Assembly (NCBI GenBank): GCA_029959085.1
Contig: JARWIR010000042.1
Span: 5,550,544-5,614,543, forward strand
DNA length: 64,000 bases
Reading direction: 5' to 3'
Source: Nemophila menziesii
Taxonomy: Eukaryota > Streptophyta > Magnoliopsida > Boraginales > Hydrophyllaceae
Numbering within the stretch: the stretch's first letter is position 1; every line of letters begins with the position of its first letter. The position numbers and the translations under genes were made by a program. Shown here in pieces: positions 1-12,437 of this stretch. The notes beneath the pieces are model-generated. The model worked only from the letters and a program-made list of their open reading frames with translations, did no database searches and had not been told where the DNA came from.

Positions 1-660
1 AGATATCTATTTTTTAGGGAAAAAAAGGATTATCTCTTGTAGTGTAGGGGTATAATGTTGTGAAATATAGCTTTAAAGTTGTTGAACATGATTGATTGTT
101 GAGAACGGGAAGAGCTACTCTTTCTTCTTGGTATTATGCACGTGGTCTTTAAAAATGTATCATCTGAAAATATAAGCATGAGTAGTCGTTTTGTTAATGT
201 TTTAGTTATGTTTATGGGTACCTTAAACTCATTGTGTATTGTTTGATCCTAGAAATGTGATTAGTTTGATTTCTTGGAACACAGTTGACTGGGTTGCCAA
301 ACATGAGTTTTTGAGCATCTTGTTTGGTAGTTGGAGTTTTCGAATTTCTATCTAGTTAGTGAACATCATTTCGAATGTAACAAGCCTAAGGTTAATTTGT
401 AATCTTTGAAACTATTTATCTAATATATTATGTTTTCGAAAAGACAAGAAAAAAAAGTTTCTTATACTTTATGATATAGCAAAAGTTCAATAAATGATTT
501 TTTTTTTTTTTCTAAGAAATTCAAGTTTGAACTAGAGAGGATAAAATGGGATCTTCATGGGATAGGAGATGAGTGCTTTTTTTTCAAAAATCTTTCCAGG
601 AGATCAGTGTTATATGCTATCCATAAAGGGTTTAATACTAGAAGTTTCTTTTTTTTGTTT

Positions 661-880
661 TTTACTATTTATACACAATACCAAATTTATGAAAGGAATA
701 TTCAATTTTTTTTGAAGTCGAAATTTTTGAATATTAGTATTGGGAGTTCAAAACTATAATTTTTTTTCTACTATTCATACACGATACTAAATCATTGAAA
801 AGGATATTTCAATTTTTTCTAAATTGGAATTTTGAATATTGTTCTGTGACAATACTAAGTATTGGAAGTTCAAATCACTG
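661..880. repeat. Two-copy diverged tandem duplication
   Basis: Two AT-rich units of about 105 bp follow each other (about 661-757 and 767-875). Both run through a 'tactatt(t/c)atacac(a/g)atac' block, a 'gaaa(a)gga(a)tatt' block and a 'ggaagttcaaa' or 'gggagttcaaa' end. They contain no coding signal. The rest of 1-1234 is AT-rich intergenic DNA with poly-T tracts in which I see no gene. Confidence 0.6.
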
Positions 881-1234
881 ACAAAAAGTATTTTTCGATT
901 TTTAATTGTGTGTATGGTGATGATGTGTGTTCTTTATATATAAGTGGTGCATGCTATTTTCATATAGTAAATTAGTTTCTTAAACGCGTACTTATTTCAA
1001 ATTTTTTATGATGAAAGGAAAAGTTTTGCTCAAATACCTTTAATATTAGTGTTGTTTCTCCTACCACATACATAAACCAAGATATACATACACTCACCAC
1101 CGTCCCACCACCATTACTCTCTCATATAGACATAGATCTCTCTCTTATACAAACACACTTTCATATACCTTTATATTTATTTTTTAATTTTGTTTTGCTT
1201 TACAAAAAAGGATACGGATCAATATATAAAGAGC

Positions 1235-1580
1235 AAATTCTAGTTTTAGGCTATTATCTATAGCCTAAAAACATTTTTAGGTCAAATGTTTCAAAGATAT
1301 CATTTTTCAGGTAAACGTATTCAAGACGATCATTTTTAGGTTATTTCATTAATCTTGTGAGATGTTTTATAAATTTTATTGACAATTTGAGCATTTTAAT
1401 TAAACTATATCGTTATTTGATCGTATCACAAATTGGAAACTCTATTTAATGTCCAAATTATCCTTGAAATTTATGAAATATCTCACGAAATTGATAAAAT
1501 GGTCCACAAATGTTTGTTTTGAATACGTTTGGCCTGAAAATGGTACTTTAAAAACGTTTGAGATCTATATACCTTCACAA
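1235..1580. mobile_element. Hairpin-forming MITE-like element
   Basis: Sequence at about 1279-1333 recurs inverted at about 1525-1568: 'aggtaaacgtattcaa' faces 'ttgaatacgtttggcct'. A second inner pair ('cttgtgagatgtttta' and 'tgaaatatctcacga') also faces inwards. The whole could fold into a long imperfect hairpin with a short AT-rich centre, as non-autonomous DNA transposons do. No clear TSD was found, so the ends are approximate and the superfamily is not assigned. Confidence 0.5.
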
Positions 1581-2665
1581 TAAACACCATAAAGTTAGCA
1601 TAGATTGTAAACAAGAGAAAAAATGGATTACAATTGATATGTTTTGTTTCTGTTGACAAATCCAATAACAAGTTGTACATTAGAATTTTGTCAGTAAGCA
1701 CACATACGACGGGCAGATAAACTAGTGACTAACAAGAGTTTGTCCTCCGAGGTGATGAAGGAGGTCATTTTCATTGAAGTGAGGTCAAGGTTGGATGCCC
1801 AACTAAATGAAATTGTAGCACTTCTAAAACATAGCGACGATTATGATATATCCTACAAAACGGTGTATAGTGTTGTCGTCAACATCGAGAGATGAGATAT
1901 TCGACGACATTGGCTTGCCATATAACTAGATTCAAGTGTACTCGACAAATTAAAAGCAGTTGACCCATCTTCAAGGGTATCATACGATATAAGAACTCTC
2001 ACATTCGAGTATTGTCATGTAGCTTTTGGGGCTTGTCTCACTGGTTTTTGTGTCTTCCTACCATTATTATTTTTGTATAATACATTCTTGAAAAATAAAT
2101 TCAAGAGTAATTTAACTAAAAATAGGAAAAGATGCCAAGGTACTCCCTTAAACCTCTAACTAAACTCGCATGCATAGGTAGTTAGTAATTCCCAATCATA
2201 CTTGACAGGATTTTAACCATAAACTTATGTGTGTAGCATGTTCTTCGGTTACGCCTGGAACATTCTACATTGTTAATATACTAATTTGATAGGTTCTTAC
2301 TTACATGTATGTTTCCGGTGGCTTTTTTTATTGTCCTATCTGAAGATGAATTACGACTAGTGCAAGTCTTAAGAATTAGTCTAATAAGATAATACGTGGT
2401 TGCCTGATTGCCTCGATATCTTGAACAGTGATAATAGTTTTGTGGTGCATCATATGTAACAGGAGGCAAAAATCTACGCAAAGGGATGAAAAGAATTGAG
2501 CAAAATCGACAACATATCAACCAGAATCACCTCATGATATATGGGATACAATTACTAAACACTTGAATGATAAAATTATGCCTAAAATTGTTTAAAAATA
2601 CCCATGAAAGATTTAATAATAATATCTTTTACTTCTCGTCCGTTTATAATTGTACTGAAAAAAAA
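1581..2665. other. Intergenic stretch, no gene seen
   Basis: Only short chance ORFs (under 80 codons) without recognisable domains lie here. Around 1740-2040 the base composition is less extreme and could be a decayed coding relic, but no family is recognisable. Confidence 0.5.
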
Positions 2666-2950
2666 GGTTAATGTCCAATAAGCACATGCTACCTTACGCA
2701 CTATCCTATAAAAGACAGTGTCTTTTTTAAAGAACAGTGAGTTATGATAAGCTTCCCAAAACTCAAAATCTAAGTTTTGGAAAGCTTCCCATAACTCAAA
2801 ATTTGAGTTTAGGATGCTTCCTATAACCCAAACGACTTTTTTTATGGAAAAAAAAAAGAAAAACGTAAATGTATGTGGCTTTTTATGGAAAAAAATTATG
2901 GTTGTGAGAGAAATTAATTCTAACTTGAGGTGTTTTTTGGGCAATAATCC
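2666..2950. mobile_element. MULE-like MITE, family M1 copy A
   Basis: This 285-bp element has imperfect terminal inverted repeats: the left end GGTTAATGTCCAATAAGC faces GGATTATTGCCCAAAAAA read inwards from the right. It shares its interior with the copy at 44843-45102 (a 'ctttttatgg' block and paired 'agcttccc' motifs). Both flanks are A-runs, so a 9-bp TSD cannot be told from simple poly-A. The assignment leans on the two other copies, which have clear 9-bp TSDs. It lies about 90 bp upstream of the GLYR2 start codon, so it may form part of that promoter or 5' UTR. Confidence 0.72.
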
Positions 2951-3042
2951 AAAAAAAAAAAAAAAATCCACATTACTCATAATATTATATATATATATAT
3001 AAAAATCGAGAAACAGAAAAGACTAACAATTGCCAAAAAAAA

Positions 3043-5340
3043 ATGATGACATCATCATCATCCTTACTGAAAGCCAGTAGGTGCAGTCATCACCTATCCA
3101 GTCCAATTCTGCTGCCAAAACCTCAATTCTTTCTTTCCTTCAAGGCTTTTTCTTCTCAATCCTCCAATTCTACTACCAAACCAAAAGGTACACTACACTA
3201 ATTTTTTGCACATAATTCGTAAATTAACTGCCACAAATAATTCTTATTGATCAAGTAGTAGTGCAGGTTAATAAATTCCTTTTGTTAAATGAATCATTTT
3301 TTTTGTTGCTTATTGTAACTTAATCAGTATGAGTAATATCTACTTTATGTGTGAATTAGTGTGTTTCGATTGACTTACTCACTGTTGCCTATTAGTGTAT
3401 GTGTGGAGACGCAATGCCCATTTTTAGAGTTAATTACACCATAGTCCCTATATTATGCGAGAAATGCATTATAGTCCCTTCTATTCTGCCAAAGTTGTTC
3501 TACAAGTTCCTAGATTATTATTATTATTTTATTTAATAAATTGCACCTATACTATAGATGGGCCCGGGCCCGGGCCGGCACCACGTATTGGCTTTCTAGG
3601 TCTAGGAATTATGGGCTCTCCCATGGCGCAAAATCTCATAAAATCAGGGTTAGTAAACTTATATTATTTATCTATTTTCTATTTTTTTTAATGCAACTCT
3701 TAATTACTTTGTGTTGTTACACATGTTGTAGATGTGACGTCACAGTTTGGAATCGGACCAAGAGCAAATGTGATCCCCTTCTCTCCCTCGGTGCAAAGTA
3801 AGTTTATTTAAGGACTAAAGTGTCAAAAACATAAAATATATAGGACCAAATAGTTTATTTAGAAGAAATTGATTCCATTTTCTGCAGATACGAGTCTTCC
3901 CCTGAGGACGTAGCTGCAAAATGTGACATCACATTTTCCATGCTTGCTGATCCCGAAAGTGCTGTGAGTTTTCACAAATTACATTCTTACCCTTCCTAGT
4001 TCCTTCTTATCTCATGATTCTTATCCCATATTTATATCTATTATGTTATATCAGGCAGATGTTGCTTGTGGAAAGCACGGGGCTGTAAATGGAATGAGTC
4101 CAGGAAAAGGGTATTTTAGTCTTTTACAAATAAAGGACCAAATAGGTAATTAAATATTTTCCTCTTTTGCAGTTATGTAGATGTCTCAACTGTTGATGGT
4201 GTAACTTCGAAATTAATTTGCGAACAAATTAAAGCTACCGGAGCACAATTTTTGGAGGTAAAGTTGCAAATACTTCCTATATTGAGTACTTAAATGCAAA
4301 TAATTTATACTCAATTTAATAGGCTCCAGTCTCGGGCTCGAAAAAGCCCGCTGAAGATGGACAACTGATTTTTCTTACGGCTGGTGATAGATCTCTATAT
4401 GAAACGGCTGCTCCGTTTTTAGATATAATGGGGAAGGTTTTTTACTTTTTACCGTGTTTTATTTTTATTTTTAAAAGTTGTTTTAATATATACTTCATGT
4501 TCTTCAGTCAAGATTTTACCTTGGAGATGTTGGTAATGGAGCTGCAATGAAGCTTGTTGTTAATATGATCATGGGCAGGTTCGATGCAATTTTGTTTCAA
4601 TTTTCCTTTTTTCAAAATTACATCCCTATAATTTTGGTAAAATTCACTATTTCCGAAAGATAGATTATAAATTTATAACAAAGAGCAAAACATTTTGTGT
4701 ATTTTACAAGCAGTATGATGGCATCTTTTGCTGAAGGATTACTCCTTAGTGAGAAAGTTGGCTTAGATCCGAGTGTCCTGGTGGAGGTATGCATTTTTAC
4801 AATTTAATCCCTTATCTTGTAAAACTGACCTTTTAGTCCCTTATCTTTTAGTCCTTTGTTGTATTTTTCATTACATTGTAGGCTTAAATCATGTGCCTCT
4901 CAAAATAGTTTAAATATGAAAAATGACTAAAGTTGGTCATGCAATATGAAGGACTAAACAGTCAAAATATACACAAACAAGGGACTAAATGAGTTATTTC
5001 TAGGTGATTTCACAAGGAGCAATCAATGCTCCAATGTACACAATGAAAGGCCCTTCAATGGTTAAATCGCTATATCCCACAGCGTTTCCTTTAAAGCATC
5101 AACAAAAGGTAATAAAAATGTTTTTAAAAGTGTCGCTAAAAGTGGTTTATAAATAGAAAAAATTTATGGTTTCAGGATCTTCGTCTTGCTTTGGGCCTAG
5201 CTGAATCAGTTTCACAGCCCATTCCTATTGCAGCAGCTGCAAATGAAATGTACAAGATTGCGAAAGCCCGTGGGCTTAGTGATCAGGACTTTTCGGCAGT
5301 AATTGAAGCTCTCAAAGTGAAATTGGAACAACAAACTTAA
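3043..5340 (+). CDS. GLYR2: Glyoxylate/succinic semialdehyde reductase 2, organellar
   Basis: This NADPH-dependent reductase of the beta-hydroxyacid dehydrogenase family turns glyoxylate into glycolate and succinic semialdehyde into gamma-hydroxybutyrate, detoxifying both in plastids or mitochondria. Eleven exons keep frame through GT..AG junctions: 3043-3187, 3558-3648, 3732-3797, 3888-3963, 4055-4110, 4173-4257, 4323-4436, 4508-4578, 4714-4786, 5004-5108, 5176-5340. The 348-aa product matches the family length. A Ser-rich transit-like leader (residues 1-48) precedes the Rossmann motif GFLGLGIMG (GxGxxG at about 63-68), the substrate-loop motif GSKKPAEDGQL, the NGAAMKLVVN segment with the family's catalytic Lys, and KHQQK. 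Two ATGs are adjacent; the first was taken. An unusual GPGPGPAP linker begins exon 2. The DPESAADVACGK and APVSGSKKPAEDGQLIFLTAGD segments favour the organellar isoform over cytosolic GLYR1. Several introns carry 'aggaccaaatag'-type repeat fragments. Confidence 0.95.
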
Positions 5341-6170
5341 ATCTTGGGTCGGTTCAGCCAAACTAGGGGGTTTGGGTTCGAATAAATCATGTATATTGAA
5401 ATTTGTCACCATTAGTGTCAAGTGCTTTTCAAGAAAGTGTCGGTAATAAGAAAATATATTTGATAAATACTACTAGTACTATATCATTTGTAATTAAATT
5501 GAATTCTCCCAACTGCCTCATAGATGTGTGTTGGTTGGTTAGATTTTGATACTAAATTGAATATCTATGTACTTTAATATCGATATTAAAAGGGTAAATT
5601 ATTGCAGGGGTCCATCATTTTTGTTTTTATTTTTATTTTTATTTTTGTTTTGTCTAAAAAAACTATCATCTACAAGAAATAACATTTATGCCAATTACCT
5701 ATCTTTTAGTCTGTCCTATTTTTTGCTAGGCAAAAATGAATAATTTGTAGCGTTTTTATCTTTCAATACACAGTTTCATATGATTGACATGCATCTTGAT
5801 GGTTAAAGATTTGGATGAAAAAATTATTTTAACTTAACAATGAAAATAAAATGGTCACATATGTTTGTTTATCCTTTTCATCGAACGACATCAATACATT
5901 TCAGTTGTTTTCGTTAGGGAAAAAAAACAATACCATACGTGTCATTTGTTCTTATTTTGGATGTAAGTGAGTGTGAATTTGACCTAAGGGGAATAAATTT
6001 GGTAAACTGTAATGATTTAAACGATAACAATCGAAATGTAAGTATCGTTTGGTAAAGAAAACATAAATGACTATTTTTAGAGGTTACCCTTTAATCATAA
6101 TAATGTGTTGTTGATCAAAGAAGTAAAGACAGAGAGAGTAATTGAAGGTAGCAATTAAATTAAGGGGTAA
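5341..6170. other. GLYR2 3' UTR and intergenic DNA
   Basis: AT-rich sequence follows the GLYR2 stop codon. AATAAG- and AATAAA-like motifs at about 5440-5600 could serve polyadenylation. No further gene is recognisable. Confidence 0.5.
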
Positions 6171-8215
6171 TATTTTTTTACAGCCCCATGACTATAGAAC
6201 TTCCATAGTAAAGCCTGTAGTTAGTTAACCCAACTAACCCAATCAAAGCAGGTAAAAATCCTTATACACTGATAGAAACCAAAAAGTAAAACAAAAGACC
6301 CATTAAGAGTCGTGACATTCTCTCTCTCATCTCTATCTGTGCTCATCTCATCTCTCTCTGTGCTCACAAACTAACGCAACCCCCCACCCCCTTCCATCTC
6401 CACCTTCCCATCTAGAGCCACCCCCACCGAGAGCACCTCCCACCTTCCATCGTGAACCACTCACCTTCCCCACCGTCGTACCAGGACACCACCATCAACA
6501 AGCTCCAGTCGCGCAGCACCACCGTCAACAAGCTGCTGCTGCAGCACCACCTTCTCTCGACACCATTACAGAAGATCTCAAGACCACGCCATAACAGCAG
6601 ATCTCAAGACCACCGTTGCTGCACCGTTCTCGCACCCTTCTTGCAGCCCCGCAACCATCACCATCTTCACACCTCAATGCCGCCGCCGCACCACCATCAC
6701 CAGCCTTGTTTCGTTACTGTTTCTGTCAATATCTCGACACCAGCACGCTCCTCGTTCCTTCATCATCTCCGATCTGCTGCAACAGATCTCGTTCCTCGTT
6801 CCAACAGCGTTCCAGAACTCGCTGTCCACCAGAGCCCAAATCTTGAAGAGCCCAGCCCGTGTGTTCGAAGCCCAACTCGTGAAGACCAACTCGCTGCTGT
6901 AGAAGTACCCACCTCGGCGCTGCTGTATAAGGACCCCATCTCGCACCAAGCCTCGATCTAGCACCAAGCCTCCATGTCGCACAAAGCCTGCATCTCGCAC
7001 CACCATCAAAGACCTTCGCCACCATCAGCGAGGTTCTCAAATCAACGCTATGTCCAGACCATTCTGGGCTGAACATTTTTTCCAATTTTTTTAAACCGTG
7101 AATGGACTGTTTTGGTCCAGCCTCCATACTGTTTTTTCTTTCTTTTTTTGGTCCAGCCCAGCCCTAATGGGCTAGAAAGCTTTGGGCTGTTCCATTAATC
7201 AATCATTTTTGAAAATGTTTTTAAAATTTTGTTTTGAAAAAACAACCTCTAAAATTTCATAATGGTTCACTCATTAAGGTCCAGCCCATTTGGGCTTGTA
7301 GTCCATTTCTATTATTTTTAAATAAAAAACCTTTTCTTATCAAGTAATAGGTTTTTGGTATATTCTTTTATGGCCAGCCTATTAGGTCTGGACAATACGG
7401 GCCTGTACAATTTTTTGGACTACACTAATTTCTTTAGTTAATTTGTGCAGGTGAAAATTAAACTGTAATAACTAGACACTATTAATACAAAAATTAAAAA
7501 CATGACTAAATAGATATTAGGTAGATCCTTTACTGTAAAAAATTGGACATCGGCATGAATATGGACAGAAAAGGACTTGTGTACAGCCCATTGTGTACGC
7601 GAACTTGGGTACAGCCCTATGGGTGCGGACTGGGACAAAATTTGACTTGGATAAAACCGTTGCTTTGGTACACTTGACTTGGAAAAAATCGAAGCTTGGG
7701 TATAGCCACACAGGCATGGACTTTAACGTGGATATAACCTACACTAAAAAAAATTGTACAGCCCTATGGGTGCATACTTGGACAATATTTACACAACATA
7801 AAACCTAAAACCCCCAACAAAGGTACGTACCCGATGGTACGGACTCCATACAGATTAATGGAAATAACAACACAAAGGTACGTACCCGATAGTACGGACT
7901 GTATACGGATTAATGGTTAATAACAAAAGAATAAAACAAAGAAATGTATGTCAGAAAAAGTAAGAGAGAGAAAAGAGTATGTTTGGTTGGGTTAGGCTTT
8001 AAAAAGAACATTTTCTAACCTAGGCTTTAAAAATGGGTTGGAAGGGGATTTGGGCTGTAATTTGAAGATTCCTCTTAAATTAATAGATGCACATGCCTTG
8101 TTATATGTGCGAAGCAAAGAATTGGAAGTTAGAGTGAAGCGTAGGGTTTTTGTTTCTTGCTTCCCTTCCCTTCTTCCATTAGGATTCTGGAGAAGGGACC
8201 CCAACAACAACTAAA
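6171..8215 (+). repeat. Dispersed repeat R1, plus-strand copy
   Basis: A CT-rich leader (about 6318-6365), a GC-richer block full of CACC and CAAGCC motifs (about 6380-7030), 'ccagccca..gggct' motifs (about 7100-7390) and a duplicated 'ggtacgtacccgat' motif (about 7822 and 7879) make up this segment. Most of these landmarks recur in inverted order at 29291-30840, so this is a dispersed repeat, not a gene. The long Pro/His/Ser-rich reading frames in the GC-rich block match no domain and exist in several frames. Ends are uncertain. It could be a transposon with captured DNA or the leader of a large retroelement. Confidence 0.55.
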
Positions 8216-10918
8216 ACATCATTACTTATAATTAATTCATTTAAAAATAATAATTGTTGTAGTGTGAGACTTAACTTGATATCAATTTTGATGTAATTTT
8301 GTTTACGTCAATGTACGATTAGTTTTTGTTTTCAATTGAATATGTACGATTAGTCAATTAAATCACATGGATCAATGTTTACGTCAATGTACGATAATTT
8401 AATTTTGATTTATTTAAAAATATACTCAAATCACACATTTTTATAAGATTAATTCTAATATATATAGTACAATCTTACCAAAAATAAAAAATAAAGCGAC
8501 CTAGAAATCGGAAAACAAAATAACATTCCTCAAGGCCACAATTTACAATGAAGAGATACAAATATCACATGATAATCACAAACATACATATTTACAACTC
8601 ATATTATTTGAGACCCCATTCTCCTCTAATTAATAAACATTTTTAGATTTTGTCTAGCAGTGGATTTAGATAGATGTATATATCCTATAATATCCTATTA
8701 TAAACATTTAAAGGTTGTCAATGTCATCTTTTAAAAGATAATATAGAACTTGCATAATGGTGTTGAAAATATTCACTGTCTAACTGTTGCTAAAGGTCAA
8801 ATATTGATGCCTATTGTCCATAACCTCCAACAAAAAATTCATATCTAATCAACAAAAGTCCATTGAAAGGCACATCATCATACGAAGCGTTTTTTGTTTG
8901 GTTAGATCCATGTGATCTTAAACAAATTCCGAAATTGAACACTACATTTTGGATAAAAGGGTGGGGCTAAAGGTGACAAAATTTACATCATAAAAGCTGG
9001 GTTATTATCTACTTTATATTCCTTTTGACTGATTTGTGACATCTTTTGAAATGTTTCATAATATGGTAATATAAAAACTCAAACGATATCATGATATAAC
9101 AAAAAAAATCTCGAATGTTTTGAAACTCCTAAAACTTTACAACAAAAACAAGCGATAATACAAAGCCACCTACAAAAACGTCGATGATCTTCCATCATCA
9201 TTCTCATGTTCAATGATACCACAAGAGATACGGAGAACGGTCACTTCCGCTCGTTTATATGCGAGACATATCCAATTTTTCTAAACGCCACCCCTCAATA
9301 TTTTGTTGTTCTTAAAGAACATCGACAAAATCAATCTGCAGTGCCTCTTATGTGGCTTGATACAATTATCCCAACCAAGAAATCACTAGAATGGTGGGTA
9401 GCGGTCACGAGACTGAACTCGGTAATCCCTGTGATCATTGTGGACGACTAGGGTTTAAACGACTTAAAAGGAAGAAGAGATGGTCGCTAAAATTAACAGT
9501 GAAAGACGATATTATACATGTGAAGGGTTCATACTCAAATCCTTTAAAAAAATATACTAGAAAGTATGAAGGTTATCATAAATATTGGAGTTTTTCCTCT
9601 CATAGGGATTAGGTATGTTATTGCTATTTGTCTAGTATTTTTTGTCAAATTTGGACCCTAAGAGATTATTTGGTTTCTGGAGGGTGGATATGGTTATATG
9701 ATTAAATATGTTGAGAGAGAAATTTTAACTTTGCGTTGTTGAGGGGACCATGGATGATAAGCGACAGCTACTTTGTTGTGAGTTAGTGAACACGAGAATT
9801 TAAACGTCAATATAACATGATTACCACGAGTACGATATTGGTACGTATATCAAATTTCAAGATAATGAACTACACATACAGTATCCTTCAAAAAAATGGA
9901 TGATACCACATGTAAAACTTTTTGTACGGATCCATTAAGGAAGGAGAACGAGGGATAAATTTGTTAGGATGGTCGTGGAATTGGAGTTCTAGTAAACCTT
10001 TGGCTTCAATGCTTCGAATTGGGAATGAGTTGTGTAAGGTGGAATACAAAGGACTCCATTTAATACGTTTCAAGTGTATGAAATTTGGTTATCAAAATAT
10101 GATTGCCCGTCAAATTCACCTAAGACTTTGATGGTAAATTATGTGATTGTGCCCCTACTTGAAAGGACATAGGACCGAGATACCGTCTCTGTATGGAGAA
10201 TGTATAACAATTCAAATATGGGGTTGTTGTGCAGGGAGTAATCACGGTAACAATAATGGTTAAACAACTTGTTGCCACGTCCAAACAGACAACTAATGTA
10301 AAGAAGATATCGCACCCAATCTGGGGCAAACAAGTGAGAGTGTGTTCTCAGATGAATACTAACAAATTAGGTCCCTTCCATGCATAAATATTTGTAGGAC
10401 AGGTATACAGTAGTGCAATAGGTTGTTTGTCACACCACATATATGGATACAAAAACCATAATTTTAGTTGTCAAACATTGTGCATCTATTATGCGTATTG
10501 TTGTTGTAGGTGTTGCTTTTATTAATGTGTACATCAAATAATTCATCGCATGGAAAATGAAGGTTCCCCCATCCACTCAACCTACATGGTTGAGTTATTA
10601 TACAGTCAGTAATAATAATTGCAGAGTAGCGAATGATATGATACATGTGTAATGGGTTTGTTTGAAACTTATTATTGAGCCTCACATAACTCGATTTAAG
10701 GGAAAAATATTTATTAATTAGTTACGGATGGATAACAAGTGTTTCTGAGTTGGACACATACATGATGTAAATGAGAGAATGGGTGTTTTCGTTCATGGAA
10801 GAGGACTGCAACACTCATTTGTTCCCTAACAGCGTATTCAGAGTTTAGAAGGGGGATGAGGTTGCGTGTAATAGAGCTATTTAAATTATTATACTAATAA
10901 ACTTAGGAAAAATACATA
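8216..10918. other. Intergenic stretch, no gene recognised
   Basis: Short ORFs on both strands (up to about 80 codons) show no recognisable domain. Short direct repeats occur at about 8298-8395 ('tttacgtcaatgtacgat' twice). The stretch 9180-10330 has a less skewed composition and could be an old coding relic, but nothing identifies it. Confidence 0.45.
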
Positions 10919-11464
10919 TTACACCTTCGGTATATGTTTATATATAAATTATATTTCTGTATTTTTAATGTATGCACACATATTATCTTTGTGTGTTAAT
11001 TATCAGATAATCCTGGTTAAGCTACGCGTAAATGTCAGTGAGAACTGAAGCCTCGTCTGACTGAATGGACTAATGATGGTGGCTCGTCTCTAACCAAAGA
11101 TTGCTACCATTAGCTCACTCGAGGAAATAATTGGCATTATGATCCACCGAAACAATGTCTCCCGAGCAACCTATAAGTGAGATACAAAAAAACCCAACTG
11201 GTAAACCGAGCTTTTTCTATCTATAAATACCATGTCTTATGCTTAAAAGAGGTAACCCATATATGACACCATTCATTATTCTCAATAGTGACTTGGCTGT
11301 CAGAGTGTTATCGGGAGGCACATCTCCTAACGGTCCCAACCTTTGTCTGATTTCAAGTCGCTATGATTGGCCGAAAGAAGATCTAGTCCAAATCTTGCCA
11401 GCAACATCCATCGAAGTTCCACCATTTGTATATCTTTATTGACCAGGCATTTCACACTTTATCA
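10919..11464 (+). repeat. 5' LTR of the gypsy-type element
   Basis: Aligns along its length with 15172-15781, sharing 'aatgtatgcacacat(a/t)at', the TATA region 'tctataaatacc' (about 11216-11227), 'aaaagaggtaac', 'cagagtgt(t/c)atcggga' and 'ccaccat(t/a)tgtatatc'. It probably began TGTTACACC, now TATTACACC. Confidence 0.75.
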
Positions 11465-11480
11465 GTTGGTGTCGTATATC
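11465..11480 (+). other. Degenerate primer-binding site
   Basis: GTTGGTGTCGT directly after the 5' LTR resembles the TGGCGCCGT primer-binding motif common in plant gypsy elements, with two C-to-T changes of the kind expected from methylated-cytosine decay. The match is short. Confidence 0.4.
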
Positions 11481-11828
11481 GAAATGAAGTTTCCAGCCCC
11501 ATTGAGAAACCACTAGTGAAAACCATGTCCGAATCAGACTTGTCCGGGCAAACAGAAATGGAGCTACCACAACCGACCATACTTGTCATGCCTAACTCTA
11601 AAATGGAATCACTCTCAGTAGTTGAGAAAGGAGGTTCACATAAAGAGGATATCCAGCTTACTCATAGTGCCAAACATCACACTTTCTCCGCTAGAGGAAC
11701 CACAAAGTTCTGCCATTTATTTGTCTGCCAAAGCCAAAATACAGTAGATATGGGTCACCTGATATTTCCAACGATTGTTACGATAGGCTCTGAATTAGTT
11801 ACCACATTAGTCGATACAATTATGTCGA

Positions 11829-12437
11829 TATCCTTCTGTATTTAATATCTGATACAACTCTACACAACAAAGAAAAAACGTGTATACCAGAGTGCCTAGA
11901 AGGACTGAAAACTTAGTGTATAAGGACCAAGGTCGAGAAAGGTACGACTAGTGAGATGAATACGAACAAAGAACAATCCCGAGCGAGAACATGAAAGATT
12001 ACCGACTAATCGAATATAGTTCATCAACTTATTAGCCCTTTACTTGGGTGATAGTCAATGTTGTCACATGTCGCATAAATTGAAACCCCTAGGCATCCCT
12101 GCATTCTATGGCTTATTAGACCCAAATGCCCATATCCTTCTGTATTTAATATCTGATACAACTCTACACAACAAAGAAAAAACGTGTATACAAGAGCGCC
12201 TAGAAGGACTGGAAACTTAGTGTATGAGGACTAGGGTCGAGAAAGGTACGATTGGCGAGATAAATACGAACAAAGAACAATTCCGAGCGAGAACATGAAA
12301 GATTACCGACTAATCGAATATAGTTCATCAACTTATTAGCCCTTTACTTGGGTGATAGTCAATGTTGTCACATGTCGCATGAATTGAAACCCCTAGGCAT
12401 CCCTGCATTATATGGCTCATCAGACCCAAATGCCCAT
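11829..12437 (+). repeat. Recent 304-bp tandem duplication inside the gypsy element
   Basis: The segment 11829-12132 is repeated at 12133-12437 with only a handful of differences. The junction falls at 'cccaaatgcccatatc', present at the end of both copies. The copies are much closer to each other than the element's two LTRs are, so the duplication is younger than the insertion. Confidence 0.85.

Noticed and set aside
6452..7127. ORFs of 111-169 codons on both strands in a GC-rich block
   Set aside because: Composition is Pro/His/Ser biased, frames overlap on both strands, no domain is visible, and the block lies in a dispersed repeat.
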